DNA of 62,000 bases from Cristatella mucedo (taxonomy: Eukaryota > Bryozoa > Phylactolaemata > Cristatellidae), in assembly GCA_009760855.2 (NCBI GenBank), contig WPIO01000002.1, positions 13,192,501 through 13,254,500 of the forward strand, given 5' to 3'. A model generated the notes under the pieces. The model saw only the letters and a program-made list of their open reading frames with translations, was not told the origin of the DNA and did not search any database. Shown one piece after another: positions 1-62,000 of the stretch (position 1 is the first letter of the stretch; the number at the start of each line of letters is the position of its first letter). A program made the translations under genes and the position numbers.

Positions 1-7965
<7,965 letters not shown>

Positions 7966-8607
7966 TTTCAAGTTAGTTTACCTGCAAAAGATGGACATAA
8001 TTATGCGGCAGGTTTTTAACGACAGGATAAGCAGAGGAAAGAGAGAAGATGGAAGTCTTTTCTCATATTCAGTACGAATTGCTCTCGAGAGGATGGCAGA
8101 AGCCACGCAATGGTTGTTAACCCCAAGTTTCACGCATCACTCAGCTAGGAGTTTCGGCTGGCCAGCGTTCACTGCAACGATGCCAGCCACCGTTCGGTAT
8201 GGGCCACTAAGCGACAGCCATAGCAGAGATACTAACTGTAATATCTTAGCTCCCGCAATCAGTACTTACGGGTCCACGACCCTGTTGTGGCGCAGCATCA
8301 ATCGTGAACCATGGGCGAGATGAAGCCGCACACGGCTATTTCCTTGGCGACAGGGCTGCCTTGGGGTGAAGGCCAGCCACCTTATCACGTGACCTCGTAA
8401 CCGGTAGGGTACGCATGCGTGGTGGTCGAAGGGAGACCTATATTAGTGGGGTCTCAACCCGGGCCAGTTGCCCGAAGCTTGTTTGTACTTGGTTTGCTAG
8501 GATTTACCTCATCAGTATTCTGAAAGACGTTTTCCGTGCGTAGTAATAAGCCTGGTGGTTGGTGCTTCACCTCTCTCCCTCTCGCTGCCGATGTCGTTTC
8601 GTGTACT
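7966..8607. promoter_or_regulatory. Putative bidirectional promoter between DNAH2 and KDM6
   Basis: The divergent start codons are 642 bp apart, so this interval must hold both 5' UTRs and the core promoters unless there are upstream noncoding exons. A palindromic E-box TCACGTGA lies at 8395-8402. Two partial matches to the RFX X-box used by ciliary genes lie at about 8303-8316 (core ACCATGG) and 8338-8351 (ATTTCCTTGGCGAC). I see no convincing TATA box. The motif calls are inference; the arrangement is seen directly. Confidence 0.55.

Positions 8608-47809
<39,202 letters not shown>

Positions 47810-47863
<54 letters not shown>
47810..47863. repeat. (GT)n microsatellite at start of KDM6 3' UTR
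   Basis: About 27 GT units beginning right after the proposed TAG stop at 47807-47809. Confidence 0.95.
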
Positions 47864-47866
<3 letters not shown>

Positions 47867-49017
47867 ACAATGTATTCCTATCGCACTAATTCACACGCAC
47901 AATCTGGCTTGCTGACAAAGTGGTCAACTTATTTAAGATTAATATTAATACCCTCAGAGAACATAATCTCTCTCTCGGCACTTTACATGTAGACTAGGTG
48001 TTTCGGTTTGCTTGTCATATATTGTTGAACGTTAAGCATTTATTAGTGACCAGTAGTTTTGATGTGATAATATTGATGTTTTGTGTATTTACATCCATAA
48101 TAGTATATAGTTTTTGTTTAAGACGTGTCAAGCGCTATGTTGTTGTTCACCTACTCTGGTGTAGCTAGCTAAAGCCAACAAACCAATCACGTGTAAGGCA
48201 TCAGCAAGAGACCATTGCCATGTTATTACTGACTCCCATTTAAAGTCAAACCTGAAGAATATGCTCCGGACATATGTATCTCATGTATCTGGCAGATGTA
48301 TCTCAATGCATGTGCAGATTGTGTTGATGTCGTTGGTATTGTAGTTCACATAAGAATACGTATTTAAAAACTTTACATCTGTGCCAAGCATGGTTTTGTC
48401 TAACTGGCTCAGCATCCAAGAATTGGATAGGAATTGACACGTGTACATGCATACCTACATGTCTAATATCCTGATTGGCTACCTAGATGCAGCTTAAGGA
48501 AGACGCTACCAGAGACTATAAATGTCAGTATACAGCAATCTGCCATTCAACATTTGCAGATGCAATAAGGTCTATCTGGCAGTTGTGAGTAAAGGAACAG
48601 TCTCCCCAATGTTGAGATATGTTGGTGTTGCTGCTGTGCATACAATCTTCAGCTGTGCCTGACCTACCTGTATGATAGTGGAACAGACGCAGTAAACCAC
48701 TTCCAGTTGACACAGGTCAACGTCACACAAAATTAATTTGCCATTTTGCCATCGTATTAGTTTCTCGGAGTAGCAGCCACAATAATAACATAATAACAGT
48801 AATGGGTCCTTTGTATAGCACCCTAAGAGAACCTACTCTTTATCCAGGCACTTAACAGCAAAAAGGTCGATACCCGAGAGTTAGTGACTAGCAGGTTATC
48901 AAGCATGCAAACACGAATATGTATAAAGCTTAGGCCAGCTTGCTTAATCAAGCATGAAGACATTCGTGGTCACCTGAGGGCTCGATCATCAAAACATTTC
49001 ATATTAATGCTTCTCTG

Positions 49018-49155
49018 GTTTGGCCAAGTTGTTAAGGTGCTCGCCCCGACCAAGGCCTGGCTGAGGTCGTGAGCTCGAGCCCCGAGGCATGCGTGAAGCG
49101 CCTGAATAGAGATTAAGCTCTCTTGTGGCGCTATACGAGTGAATTATATAAAAAT
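49018..49155 (+). mobile_element. SINE family A copy
   Basis: Head TTTGGCCAAGTTGTTAAGGT, tail AAGCGCCTGAATAGAGATTA then GCGCTATACGAGTG. Intergenic. Confidence 0.8.
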
Positions 49156-49179
49156 TTTATATAATGTGAAGGACCGGGA

Positions 49180-49580
49180 GATACCTATATGCTGAGAAGT
49201 GAATGATGCGAGAGCACACTAGAGGGGTAAGGAGTTTGGATAAATAGGCTGGCGCAAACGAATGAAGTGACCCGTTAGTCAGACTAGTGATCTTGAAATA
49301 TATTTGCTGCTTGAAAGGGACTCGGTGATGCTCAGACAGAAGTTATGTGATGTGATGTGGCAGCCTTGCTGTTAATGACAAACCAGATTAGCTGCTGAGT
49401 TTTGGACCAGATGCTGACGATTATGGACTCAGGCTGTGAGTCCTAAATACAGAGAACTGCAATAATCTAGACATTGTTCGTTTAATTAGTTTGACTGTCG
49501 TACTCTTATCTAAGCAGGCTCTGATTATGGGGATGTTCCTTAGCTGAAAATTGGCCGACTTGGCAGAGTGCTCATCGAAT
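49180..49580 (-). mobile_element. LINE-related relic
   Basis: Shows similarity to 43490-43570 and 53280-53480 (GAGCTGCTGAGTTTTG-like, GCTGACGATTATG, GTGAGTCCTAAATA). Heavily decayed; boundaries approximate. Confidence 0.4.
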
Positions 49581-51634
49581 GGCGGACAAGTCGTTTGTCA
49601 ATAGTATGCCTCGATTAAGGGTACGCATCGTGGGTTAGGTATTCCAACTTACCGGTGGCCGAGGCCAACGGAGAGAGTGCAGTATTAGAGTAACTAGATT
49701 TCGGATAGAACCCTGGTCGGTCTGTGCTCAGTGCATCGTGCTTCGTTCATTCGTTCAGATGTGACACCCAGATGGGGTATCCTTTCAAGTAATGCCCGTG
49801 TAATTTACCTGAAGTGTGCTTATTTTTTCAGACTCCTCATGCAGAGAGAAAGTGATTGATAGACTTTCACTGTATGTGGACATGCAGTGGATACCCAGGC
49901 TAACAGGTTGTTGGCCAATGTTTGGCACTCACTGGACCAGGACCCTGCCTTCGTCATGCAAGACCTGACTACCTTACCAACCTGATTACCTTGTGAACAT
50001 GTAAATGTACTCCTATGCTGATGATGGGTTGCTCTCATCTGTAAGATATGTACTCTTAGTTGTGTGGGTCGTTGCCATGCTAAATGCTGCATTTGTCAGT
50101 CTCTGTTTACTGTTATGATCTCTTGTACACTTCCTGAAATGGACCTTAGTGGCTCTCTTGTTTAGTCGCGTAGTAACAACTTTCGCTATTATTCACCTAT
50201 CTATGGATTTACGCGGTCTTGAAATTGATTTTTGTTGCCAAACGTATTGAGAACCATTTGGCTTGGGGGTTTATCGAATCACACAAATAATATAGTACAG
50301 GTACCCTGATTTTGAGTGCTGTTTTCAACTTTGTGTAATATCCATGTTATGGCTGCACATATCGGTCATAGTGACGTCTTTTTGTATAAGGCCATACGTG
50401 AAACATCAAGATGCTTAAAAACGTGCTGCAAGAGAATCAATAATCAATGGTAAATGGCATGCACGATATCTCACGACTCAGGCAAGAATGCAGAAGCAAG
50501 TATCAGGCTTAGACAAGCGTGCAACAGCAATCACGAAGACTCTCGGTGCCACCGGTTCACCGGTTAGACCTCTGGCCAGTAACATGCACTGAATAAGGCT
50601 CAGGTAACCAGGCAAAGCAAAACAGGAAAGAAAGAAAAGTTCACTTGAGGAAAGAGACCGAAACCGGTGCCTTTTTCACTGGCACTTGATAATGCGCGGT
50701 CGTTGCAGATAGTGACCGTAGTTATGCAGGCAGTAATTCGTAGGTTCTTCCATCTCGTTATTTACTTGTATTACTAGGCTGATGGCATTCTTGGGTTTGC
50801 CCACCAGCCTAGCATCTTGGTTGATGTAGCAGATTAGTCGGTCTACTCCCCAGACTTGTCGTCGGTCCGAGTGGTCTCGTTACTAGCTCCGGGCTATTGT
50901 AGCGTCCGAATGTTTTGCTTTCGGATTTAAACTCATCACTCCCTCCGACTTATCAATACTTGGGTACTGGCGAATTTGCCTGGCCAGACCGGTGCCCCAG
51001 GTTTCGCCAGGCGCCCTAGTTAAAATCCATTGAGGCAATAGCCCCAATAGTAGCTGCCCTCGAGAGCTGCACCTAGTCAGACGGGGGGGGGGGGTAAGCT
51101 GCCACGGGGTTAGGCTTAATTAAAAGCAGCTAGAGCTGCGTGCCTTACGTATGCAAGCTCAATGTTAGTTTCCAGATGCTAACTTTTATATAAGGGGGTG
51201 GTCACATTTTGGTACTTTGAAGAGGTAATTCTTTCTGGACAAGTCTGCTGAGGCCGTTGAGCGGCACCCTTTCGACTGGCATCTTCAGCTCTCCAAATGT
51301 GGAGGTGTCATTTTTTTTAAGATCCCAGTCGGAAGAGGCTTTCCAGTGACCTGTCTTCTGTGCGAAGCTTCACACAAGCTCAAATGGTGAGCAGCAATTT
51401 TTAGAGAGACCAAATTCTCTTCCATCTAGATTTCAAACAAAAGACCTAGTGCTCATGTCAGCCCCTCAAAGTTGTAGTTGGCCTCCCCATGCTAAAACCC
51501 TGGCTGTGCCCTTGAGCTGACAATACCGATATTAACAAGGCTGTCGACTCAGCTCAAACGTTGGTGGCTGTGGCCTGCCGGTACCACCTGCCTTCCGCCC
51601 TGCCTGAAATCTCTTGTTATATGACGAATGAAAG

Positions 51635-51746
51635 CCGAAAAGGAGGTCCCCTTGGACGGGATTACGAGCTTGACCAGTTTAACTTTCACTTCTCGAAGCC
51701 AGGGAAGAACGGCTCCGAGCATGCCCTGAACGGATACCCTGCCGAG
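51635..51746 (+). pseudogene. Orphan carbonic-anhydrase-like exon
   Basis: The frame reads RKGGPLGRDYELDQFNFHFS then KPGKNGSEHALNGYPAE, matching the alpha-carbonic anhydrase block GGPL...QFHFHWG...GSEHTVD...AE, and ends at GAG|GTAATC where many CA genes have an exon border. The first zinc-ligand His of HFH is Asn here; the His of HFS and of SEH remain. I found no other CA exon nearby, and LINE sequence starts about 30 bp downstream. It may be an exon of a catalytically dead CA-related gene with distant exons, or a stranded fragment. Confidence 0.55.
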
Positions 51747-51769
51747 GTAATCCTCCCAAGGGCGCCATT

Positions 51770-51990
51770 GGCAAGTGCTGCTAGAAAGCTTATCCTTGGC
51801 TCCAGCTGCACCTATCAGATCTACTCCCCTACCAGGCTAAACATCGAACCACCTGCTTTTCGGAATCAAATCGTGTATACCTCGTGCGAATCTCAAATCA
51901 TTTGGAAACCGAGCCTTTGGTTCGTATGCTCCCAAAGCCTGGAACTCACTCCCGACTTTGGCATAACGAATGCAATTTTATTACTATCCA
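51770..51990 (+). mobile_element. Non-LTR retrotransposon 3' relic (subfamily 1)
   Basis: The sequence parallels 46160-46330 (CTACTCCCCTACCAGGCTAA, CTGCTTTTCGGAATC, ATGCTCCCAAAGCCTGGAAC). It abuts the orphan carbonic-anhydrase-like exon. Confidence 0.7.
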
Positions 51991-52495
51991 AAAAGCAAGA
52001 GGAACAGCTCCAGTTGGTGTAAGTACTCCTGTGACCTCATGCGCACGTTTGAGTGTAGTCGTGTTTTGGTCGATTTCGTTTTGGAATCGGCTGGTCAAAC
52101 CATCGGTGAATGTCAGTGCATCAATTGATTTAGGAGGTTTCAGCATTTTTCTTGAGCAAAAGTCCTCGTGAACATCGCATGCCAACAATGCATGCGCTGA
52201 GTGCTGGCAGTCAAAGCTTGGGCGGCCTCCCCCCCCCACCGAACCAACCAAGGGGAGCCAGCACGCAAGGAAGACCGTGCTGCCCACAGGTTTACCAGTT
52301 GCTCTCACTTCGTCAGCGACAGCAGCGTTGCATCATGCTGCCTTATGCTGCTGCTGCTCTTCTCGGGCACCGCCCAGGGCCCGTTTCTCCCATTTCGGCA
52401 AATCTTTTCGTGGGCAGTTACGATTGATTCAATTGCAGATCATTTCTATCACACCGAGCTATTGGTGCAACAAATATAGCACTAACAATTAATAA

Positions 52496-52720
52496 TAATA
52501 AGTTGTTTTAATTATGTCATTTTAAGAGCATCATAAGAGAAGATAATCTCAATCCAGGCACCATACAACTATATTGCAAGAGAACTAATTACCATGAGTT
52601 GATAAAATGCTGCGTATCATGCTTTGACAAGCCTGCAAAAGCACAAGTGTATCGGACGTAGACTTAACATGCAAAACTACACAAGACTCTCTCGCGGCCA
52701 CTATCATAAGTGATTTATTA
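52496..52720 (-). mobile_element. LINE-related minus-strand relic
   Basis: Tail complement (AGAAGATAATCTCAATCCAG) preceded by AATAATAATAA; the body resembles 43185-43330 (GCAAGAGAACTAATTA, ATCATGCTTTGACA). Confidence 0.5.
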
Positions 52721-52786
52721 TGCACTAAAGCAATGCAGAACCACTGCCTCATACAAAGGCTCTGTTCACCGAGTCATAAATATAAT

Positions 52787-54850
52787 ATCTCATTTGTATA
52801 GCACCCTAGGAGAACAAACCTTTCTGGGCACTTTACATATATCTCTGCAGCAAATGCAAAGGGCCTGGAAAGAGATTGTTCTCTGAGGGCGCTTTATCAA
52901 ATGTTATGTTATTATTATTATTATGCTGTAAGGGAAGCATAGTCGAAAGGTTAGTGGTAGCATGCTCACAGCCAAGAAGCATTATGGTTAGAGGTGACAT
53001 GCATAGGGTCAGCATGCAAATATGGTTAGTCAGCACGAATAAGTACGCAAAAAACGAATCGCATGAACCCATTAACTGCTGTGATAAAAAGGTACGTTTT
53101 AGCTTCTTTTTAAATGTCGACAAGTCAGGGGATGTTGCGATGCCAGTCGGAAGTGAGTTCCAGGTTTTTGGGGCATACGAATTAAAGGCACGGTTTCCGA
53201 AGGATTTAAGGTTCGTACGAGGTATAGGTAAACAATTACAATTCCGAAAAGTGGGCTGTACGGTGTTTAGGTAGCTGACATGATGTGGTAACTGCGAAGC
53301 TCACGACAGACAAGCCTAGCTGAATAGTTTTTCAGAAGCTATAAGCGCCTGATTGTACATTGCCATTTGACTAGCAAGCAGTGAGTTACATAAGCCGAGA
53401 CGTGATGTCTCTGATGCTTAGACCAATTTGGATCTAGCATCTCTGTCTAAGCAAGCCCGAATTTAAGCAATGTTATGCAGCTGAAAGAAGGCAGACGACT
53501 TCGGAGCTGATGTGAAGAAACACTTTGAAACAGGACACCTAATTTGCGTGCAGATTCAACAGGACCTATGCTGACAGAGCCGATTATGAACGTTAAACTT
53601 TCCCATTTCTGTTTTAACTCTTGTTTTGCCCATAACTAGCAAGATGGTTTTATCATCATTCAATTTAAGAAAGTTTGCTGCCATCCATGTGGGGATGTCG
53701 TCAATACATGTAGGCAGCAAAGGAGTTAAGAGAATTCGACGTGCTCAAGGGCTGGAAGGGATCAAAGCAAAGATGCAACTGAGTATCATCTGCATCGAAG
53801 TTTAAGCTTCGGCTGTGCCGAGCAATCAGATCGGCAAGACGGAGAGTACAAACCGTCGCAAAAACTGGACCAAGGACAGAGCCCTGAGGTACCCTATACT
53901 TAAGTCGTTCCTCGAATGATCTTTGTCCGTTCGCGTCAATACTTTGGAGTCTTCCACAGAGATAGTTCCTGCACCCTAGCAATGCAGTTCCTGTGATGCC
54001 CTGCTAGATTATAGGCGCTTGTGAAGGACTTGTGATCGATAGTATCAAAAGCTGCTGAAAGATTGAGCAAAACAAGCAAAGACTACCTAAATCTGCATTC
54101 CTAAAAAGGCAGTCATACACCCAAAGCAATGCTGACTCCGTGGAGCGATTAGCTCTAAAGCTAGACTGGGACTGACTACCTAGGTTTTTTAAGTCTTAAT
54201 ATAAAAGTTCAGCTGGTCTGCCATGATTTGTTCCAGTGTCTTTGATAGGAACGGTGAAATGGAGACTGGGCGGAAGCTGTGCATGTTCTCGTTGTTTATT
54301 GTTGCTTTCTTGAGTAGTGGCCTGGCAACAGCCTTTATGAAAGGTACTGGGACATGACCTGAGACTAATGACTTACCAGGATGTCAGTTATGCATGGCAG
54401 CAGCAGCTCTAGGCATCGTGGAAGCAGGACAGTGGAAATAGTCTAGACGATTAGTTCCCTTCTTGGATTGGGATATGAACTTACGGATGAGGTCACTCGT
54501 AGCATCCTTGAATGTAGACATTGAGGTGCTGCTCGGACTTAAGGGACACTATTTCAAACGGGATTCTGACACCCTAGGGATAGACTCACTGGTATTGTCT
54601 ATCTTATTGACAAAAAAGCTAGAGAAGCAATCGGCTTGATCATCACAAGGATCGCTGGGTAAGGAGCTAACCTGGGAGCACTTAAGGAGATATTTGATCG
54701 TCAACATCCTCATTTTTGGATTGTGCATCTATGAGACTCAACAATCTTTTATAGAAGCTAGAGTTGACCTTTGCTAGGATCGATTAGTACGATCCACAGT
54801 AGCAGTACTTAACTTTTATAAATATGATTAGCATGTACCCACGAACAATC
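52787..54850 (-). mobile_element. Non-LTR retrotransposon, long minus-strand relic (subfamily 1)
   Basis: Reading the minus strand from about 54400: FIKAVARPLLKKATINNENM, FRPVSISPFLSKTLEQIMAD, VLLNLSAAFDTIDHKSF, then YRVPQGSVLGPVF and DADDTQLHL (the catalytic YADD has become DADD), then WMAANFLKLNDDKT and STFKKKLKRTF. Stops and frameshifts show it is dead. The tail is at the low end, interrupted by a plus-strand tail at about 52848-52923. Confidence 0.8.
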
Positions 54851-55265
54851 ACGGGAAATTAAATTTGAAAACTCAAGATTATTCATATAAGCGTATAAAT
54901 TCGAAAAGGCTCGGCCACAATGACTTACCAGCAGAACGTCGCTAAGACTGGCAGGCGATTCATTCTACCAAGAGATAATCTCAATAGCTGTTAAATACCC
55001 AATTAAAGAACAGCTAATTAAAAGCCTGCTCATCAAGACAGACCTCAAACGAGCTTGCAAAGTGAAATTTGTGCACTTCTCTTGTGAGCTAAGACAAACT
55101 CTGTTAGCTTGAGGCATACGTGAAAATGATTCTGCATTTCAAACGTACTGTACTCGAACTCTGCGAATAAGTCTATCGTGTGCTCTTTGGTGTTGTGGGT
55201 CAAACTCGACAAGGGAAGCGATACGTTAATGGGAGGGGGATCACAATGTATTCCATTGCAAACGC

Positions 55266-55670
55266 TTACCACCTTCCAGATGCACTAGTAGGGCACAATT
55301 CCTCCTTAAAATAGTAGTTAATGTTGAGTAGTTGATGGCCAGCAGTTTGATCACATGGTAATCTCACACTAACGCGGCCTGCTCTTCGTGCGAAGCAAAA
55401 TTCGAAGCTGCACCACTTCAGAAGATTGCAACCCATGCTGAAAAAGCAGCCCCAGTATCCAGCTCTACTCAGCAGCATAACCGTAGGTGTAGCCTGTACC
55501 ATGCGGCTGAACGATCGCACCATTTTACAGGCAGCCAATCGCAAGAAAGTTTCAAGAGGCATGTCAAGGAGCCCAGCGGTCCAAGGCACCCCTTCAGGTC
55601 GCCAGAGGTCGCTATCCGGTCTCCTTCCATAGGCCACTGTGTATGCAGAGCTGGTCTTTTTAGTATGCAT
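55266..55670 (-). other. Unassigned ORF with a good donor, possible exon
   Basis: A 134-codon minus-strand frame ends near ELCPTSASGRW, followed by GTG|GTAAGC, a strong donor. I do not recognise the product; it is Cys- and Arg-rich. Neighbouring minus-strand frames at 55961-55692 (89 codons) and 55272-55045 (75 codons) are likewise unrecognised. It could be part of a real gene between KDM6 and the VWA5-like gene, or chance. Confidence 0.2.
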
Positions 55671-56573
55671 GACAATGAGCTGGATTAACTGCTAGTAAAG
55701 GCTGCACTGTGCCCTGCAGTTAATGATTTCACAGAACCCGATGCCGATTAGCTCGCGTCTGTTCGTAAGGTGGATGTGAATCCAAGCGATGAATGCAGAG
55801 CAGTTCACATTCACACTACCAGTGTTTGGTGTATGTAATTGGTGACAATACTGGGAACGCTCGGCCGACGGATGCCACATTTGCCATGAAAACACGCAAT
55901 TCGGCGCCGGCAACGCTTGGTTAAACTGAAAAAGCCCCGGTGCATACATTCGATGACCCATATCATGCAGTCACAAATTACCACGCCTAAGTGGCATAGC
56001 GGTTAGGTGCGAGGCACTCGCGATTCGCAAACGTAACAGTCACGTGTTCAGTGGCTGATAGCCTCTTCACTCAAGCGGCAGCACGGCCAGGCTTGCAGGT
56101 TTATGAAGAAGCAGGCAGAGAATCAAGTGAACACGAAAGTCCTACACCATTCTACTAAGCACCGCGAGGGCAGTTCGGGCATGCAGTCGAAGACTGTACA
56201 AATCACAGCAGAAAAATCACGACTTCCGGTCGCTACGAGCCGACTACTACCGATGCCGACGTCCTGATGCCAGCAGCAGCAGCATATGCCAGCAGCAGCA
56301 GCGTCTCTCGAATGAAGCCGGCTTTGCCACTCGGTTCCTATAATGAGTCAAGTCTTTTGAACGACATGACTGGGTGGCTGCTGCTGCTGCTGACGGGTGG
56401 CAGTGAGCACACTCAAATAAATAAAAAATAGAGCACAATTCTACTATGATATAAAAAAATAAACCGACAACAAAGCAAGGAATGGTGCACTGTAAAACTT
56501 CAGCGGCTGTGCCGACCGGCCGAAGTCAGCCTGTCGCCGGTCGGCAGCCGACGATTGCGCAGGCCCGCCGGCT

Positions 56574-62000
<5,427 letters not shown>

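Larger units (their letters stand above)
47864..56573. other. Intergenic repeat-rich region between KDM6 and the VWA5-like gene
   Basis: Holds LINE tails and bodies on both strands (47938-47990 minus, 48780-48860 minus, 49180-49580 minus, 51770-51990 plus, 52496-52720 minus, 52787-54850 minus), a SINE (49018-49155), the orphan carbonic-anhydrase-like exon, unassigned frames at 55045-55961 and a tRNA-like fragment near 55985-56060. About 49600-51600 holds nothing I recognise apart from a G run at 51084-51095. Confidence 0.65.

Noticed and set aside
51946-52308. 120-codon minus-strand ORF
   Set aside because: Overlaps a plus-strand LINE relic and gives no recognised protein; the part beyond the LINE remains unexplained.

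Overview
This is a eukaryotic nuclear window from an animal. Its protein-coding genes are split by many introns and are set in a repeat-rich background of long CT/GA/GT/CA microsatellites, tRNA-derived SINEs and decayed non-LTR retrotransposons. A ciliary dynein and an H3K27 demethylase of the UTX type place it in Metazoa; the sequence does not let me name the phylum. I reconstructed exons by eye from reading-frame continuity, AG/GT splice borders and remembered human orthologues. No software was run.

Layout. (1) Positions 1-7965, minus strand: the 5' part of an axonemal dynein heavy chain 2 gene (DNAH2), eight exons covering about 600 residues of the N-terminal tail; the gene continues past position 1. 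(2) Positions 7966-8607: a 642-bp gap between two divergent start codons, the likely shared promoter. (3) Positions 8608-47809, plus strand: a nearly complete KDM6 (UTX/KDM6A/B-type) gene with 21 located exons and about 1,437 codons: N-terminus, TPR array, Gln-rich linker, JmjC domain and C-terminal zinc-binding domain. One short coding exon, expected between 8697 and 19757, was not found. (4) Positions 47810-56573: intergenic, mostly retrotransposon relics, with one orphan carbonic-anhydrase-like exon and some unassigned ORFs. (5) Positions 56574-61745, minus strand: the last four exons of a gene whose C-terminal region resembles VIT/VWA5-type proteins, ending in a 445-residue Ser/Ala-rich exon; its 5' part lies beyond the window.

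Main points of interest. The DNAH2-KDM6 adjacency appears to be ancient, because human DNAH2 and KDM6B are neighbours on 17p13.1. KDM6 uses two GC-AG introns that the reading frame demands. Complementary microsatellites flank exon blocks in both genes: (CA)n/(GU)n around four in-frame KDM6 linker exons, and (CU)n/(GA)n around DNAH2 exons 5-7. They could drive exon skipping or circular RNAs. The SINEs and the resident LINE share their 3' tail, which suggests a SINE-LINE partnership. I found no CRISPR array, operon or prokaryote-type system.
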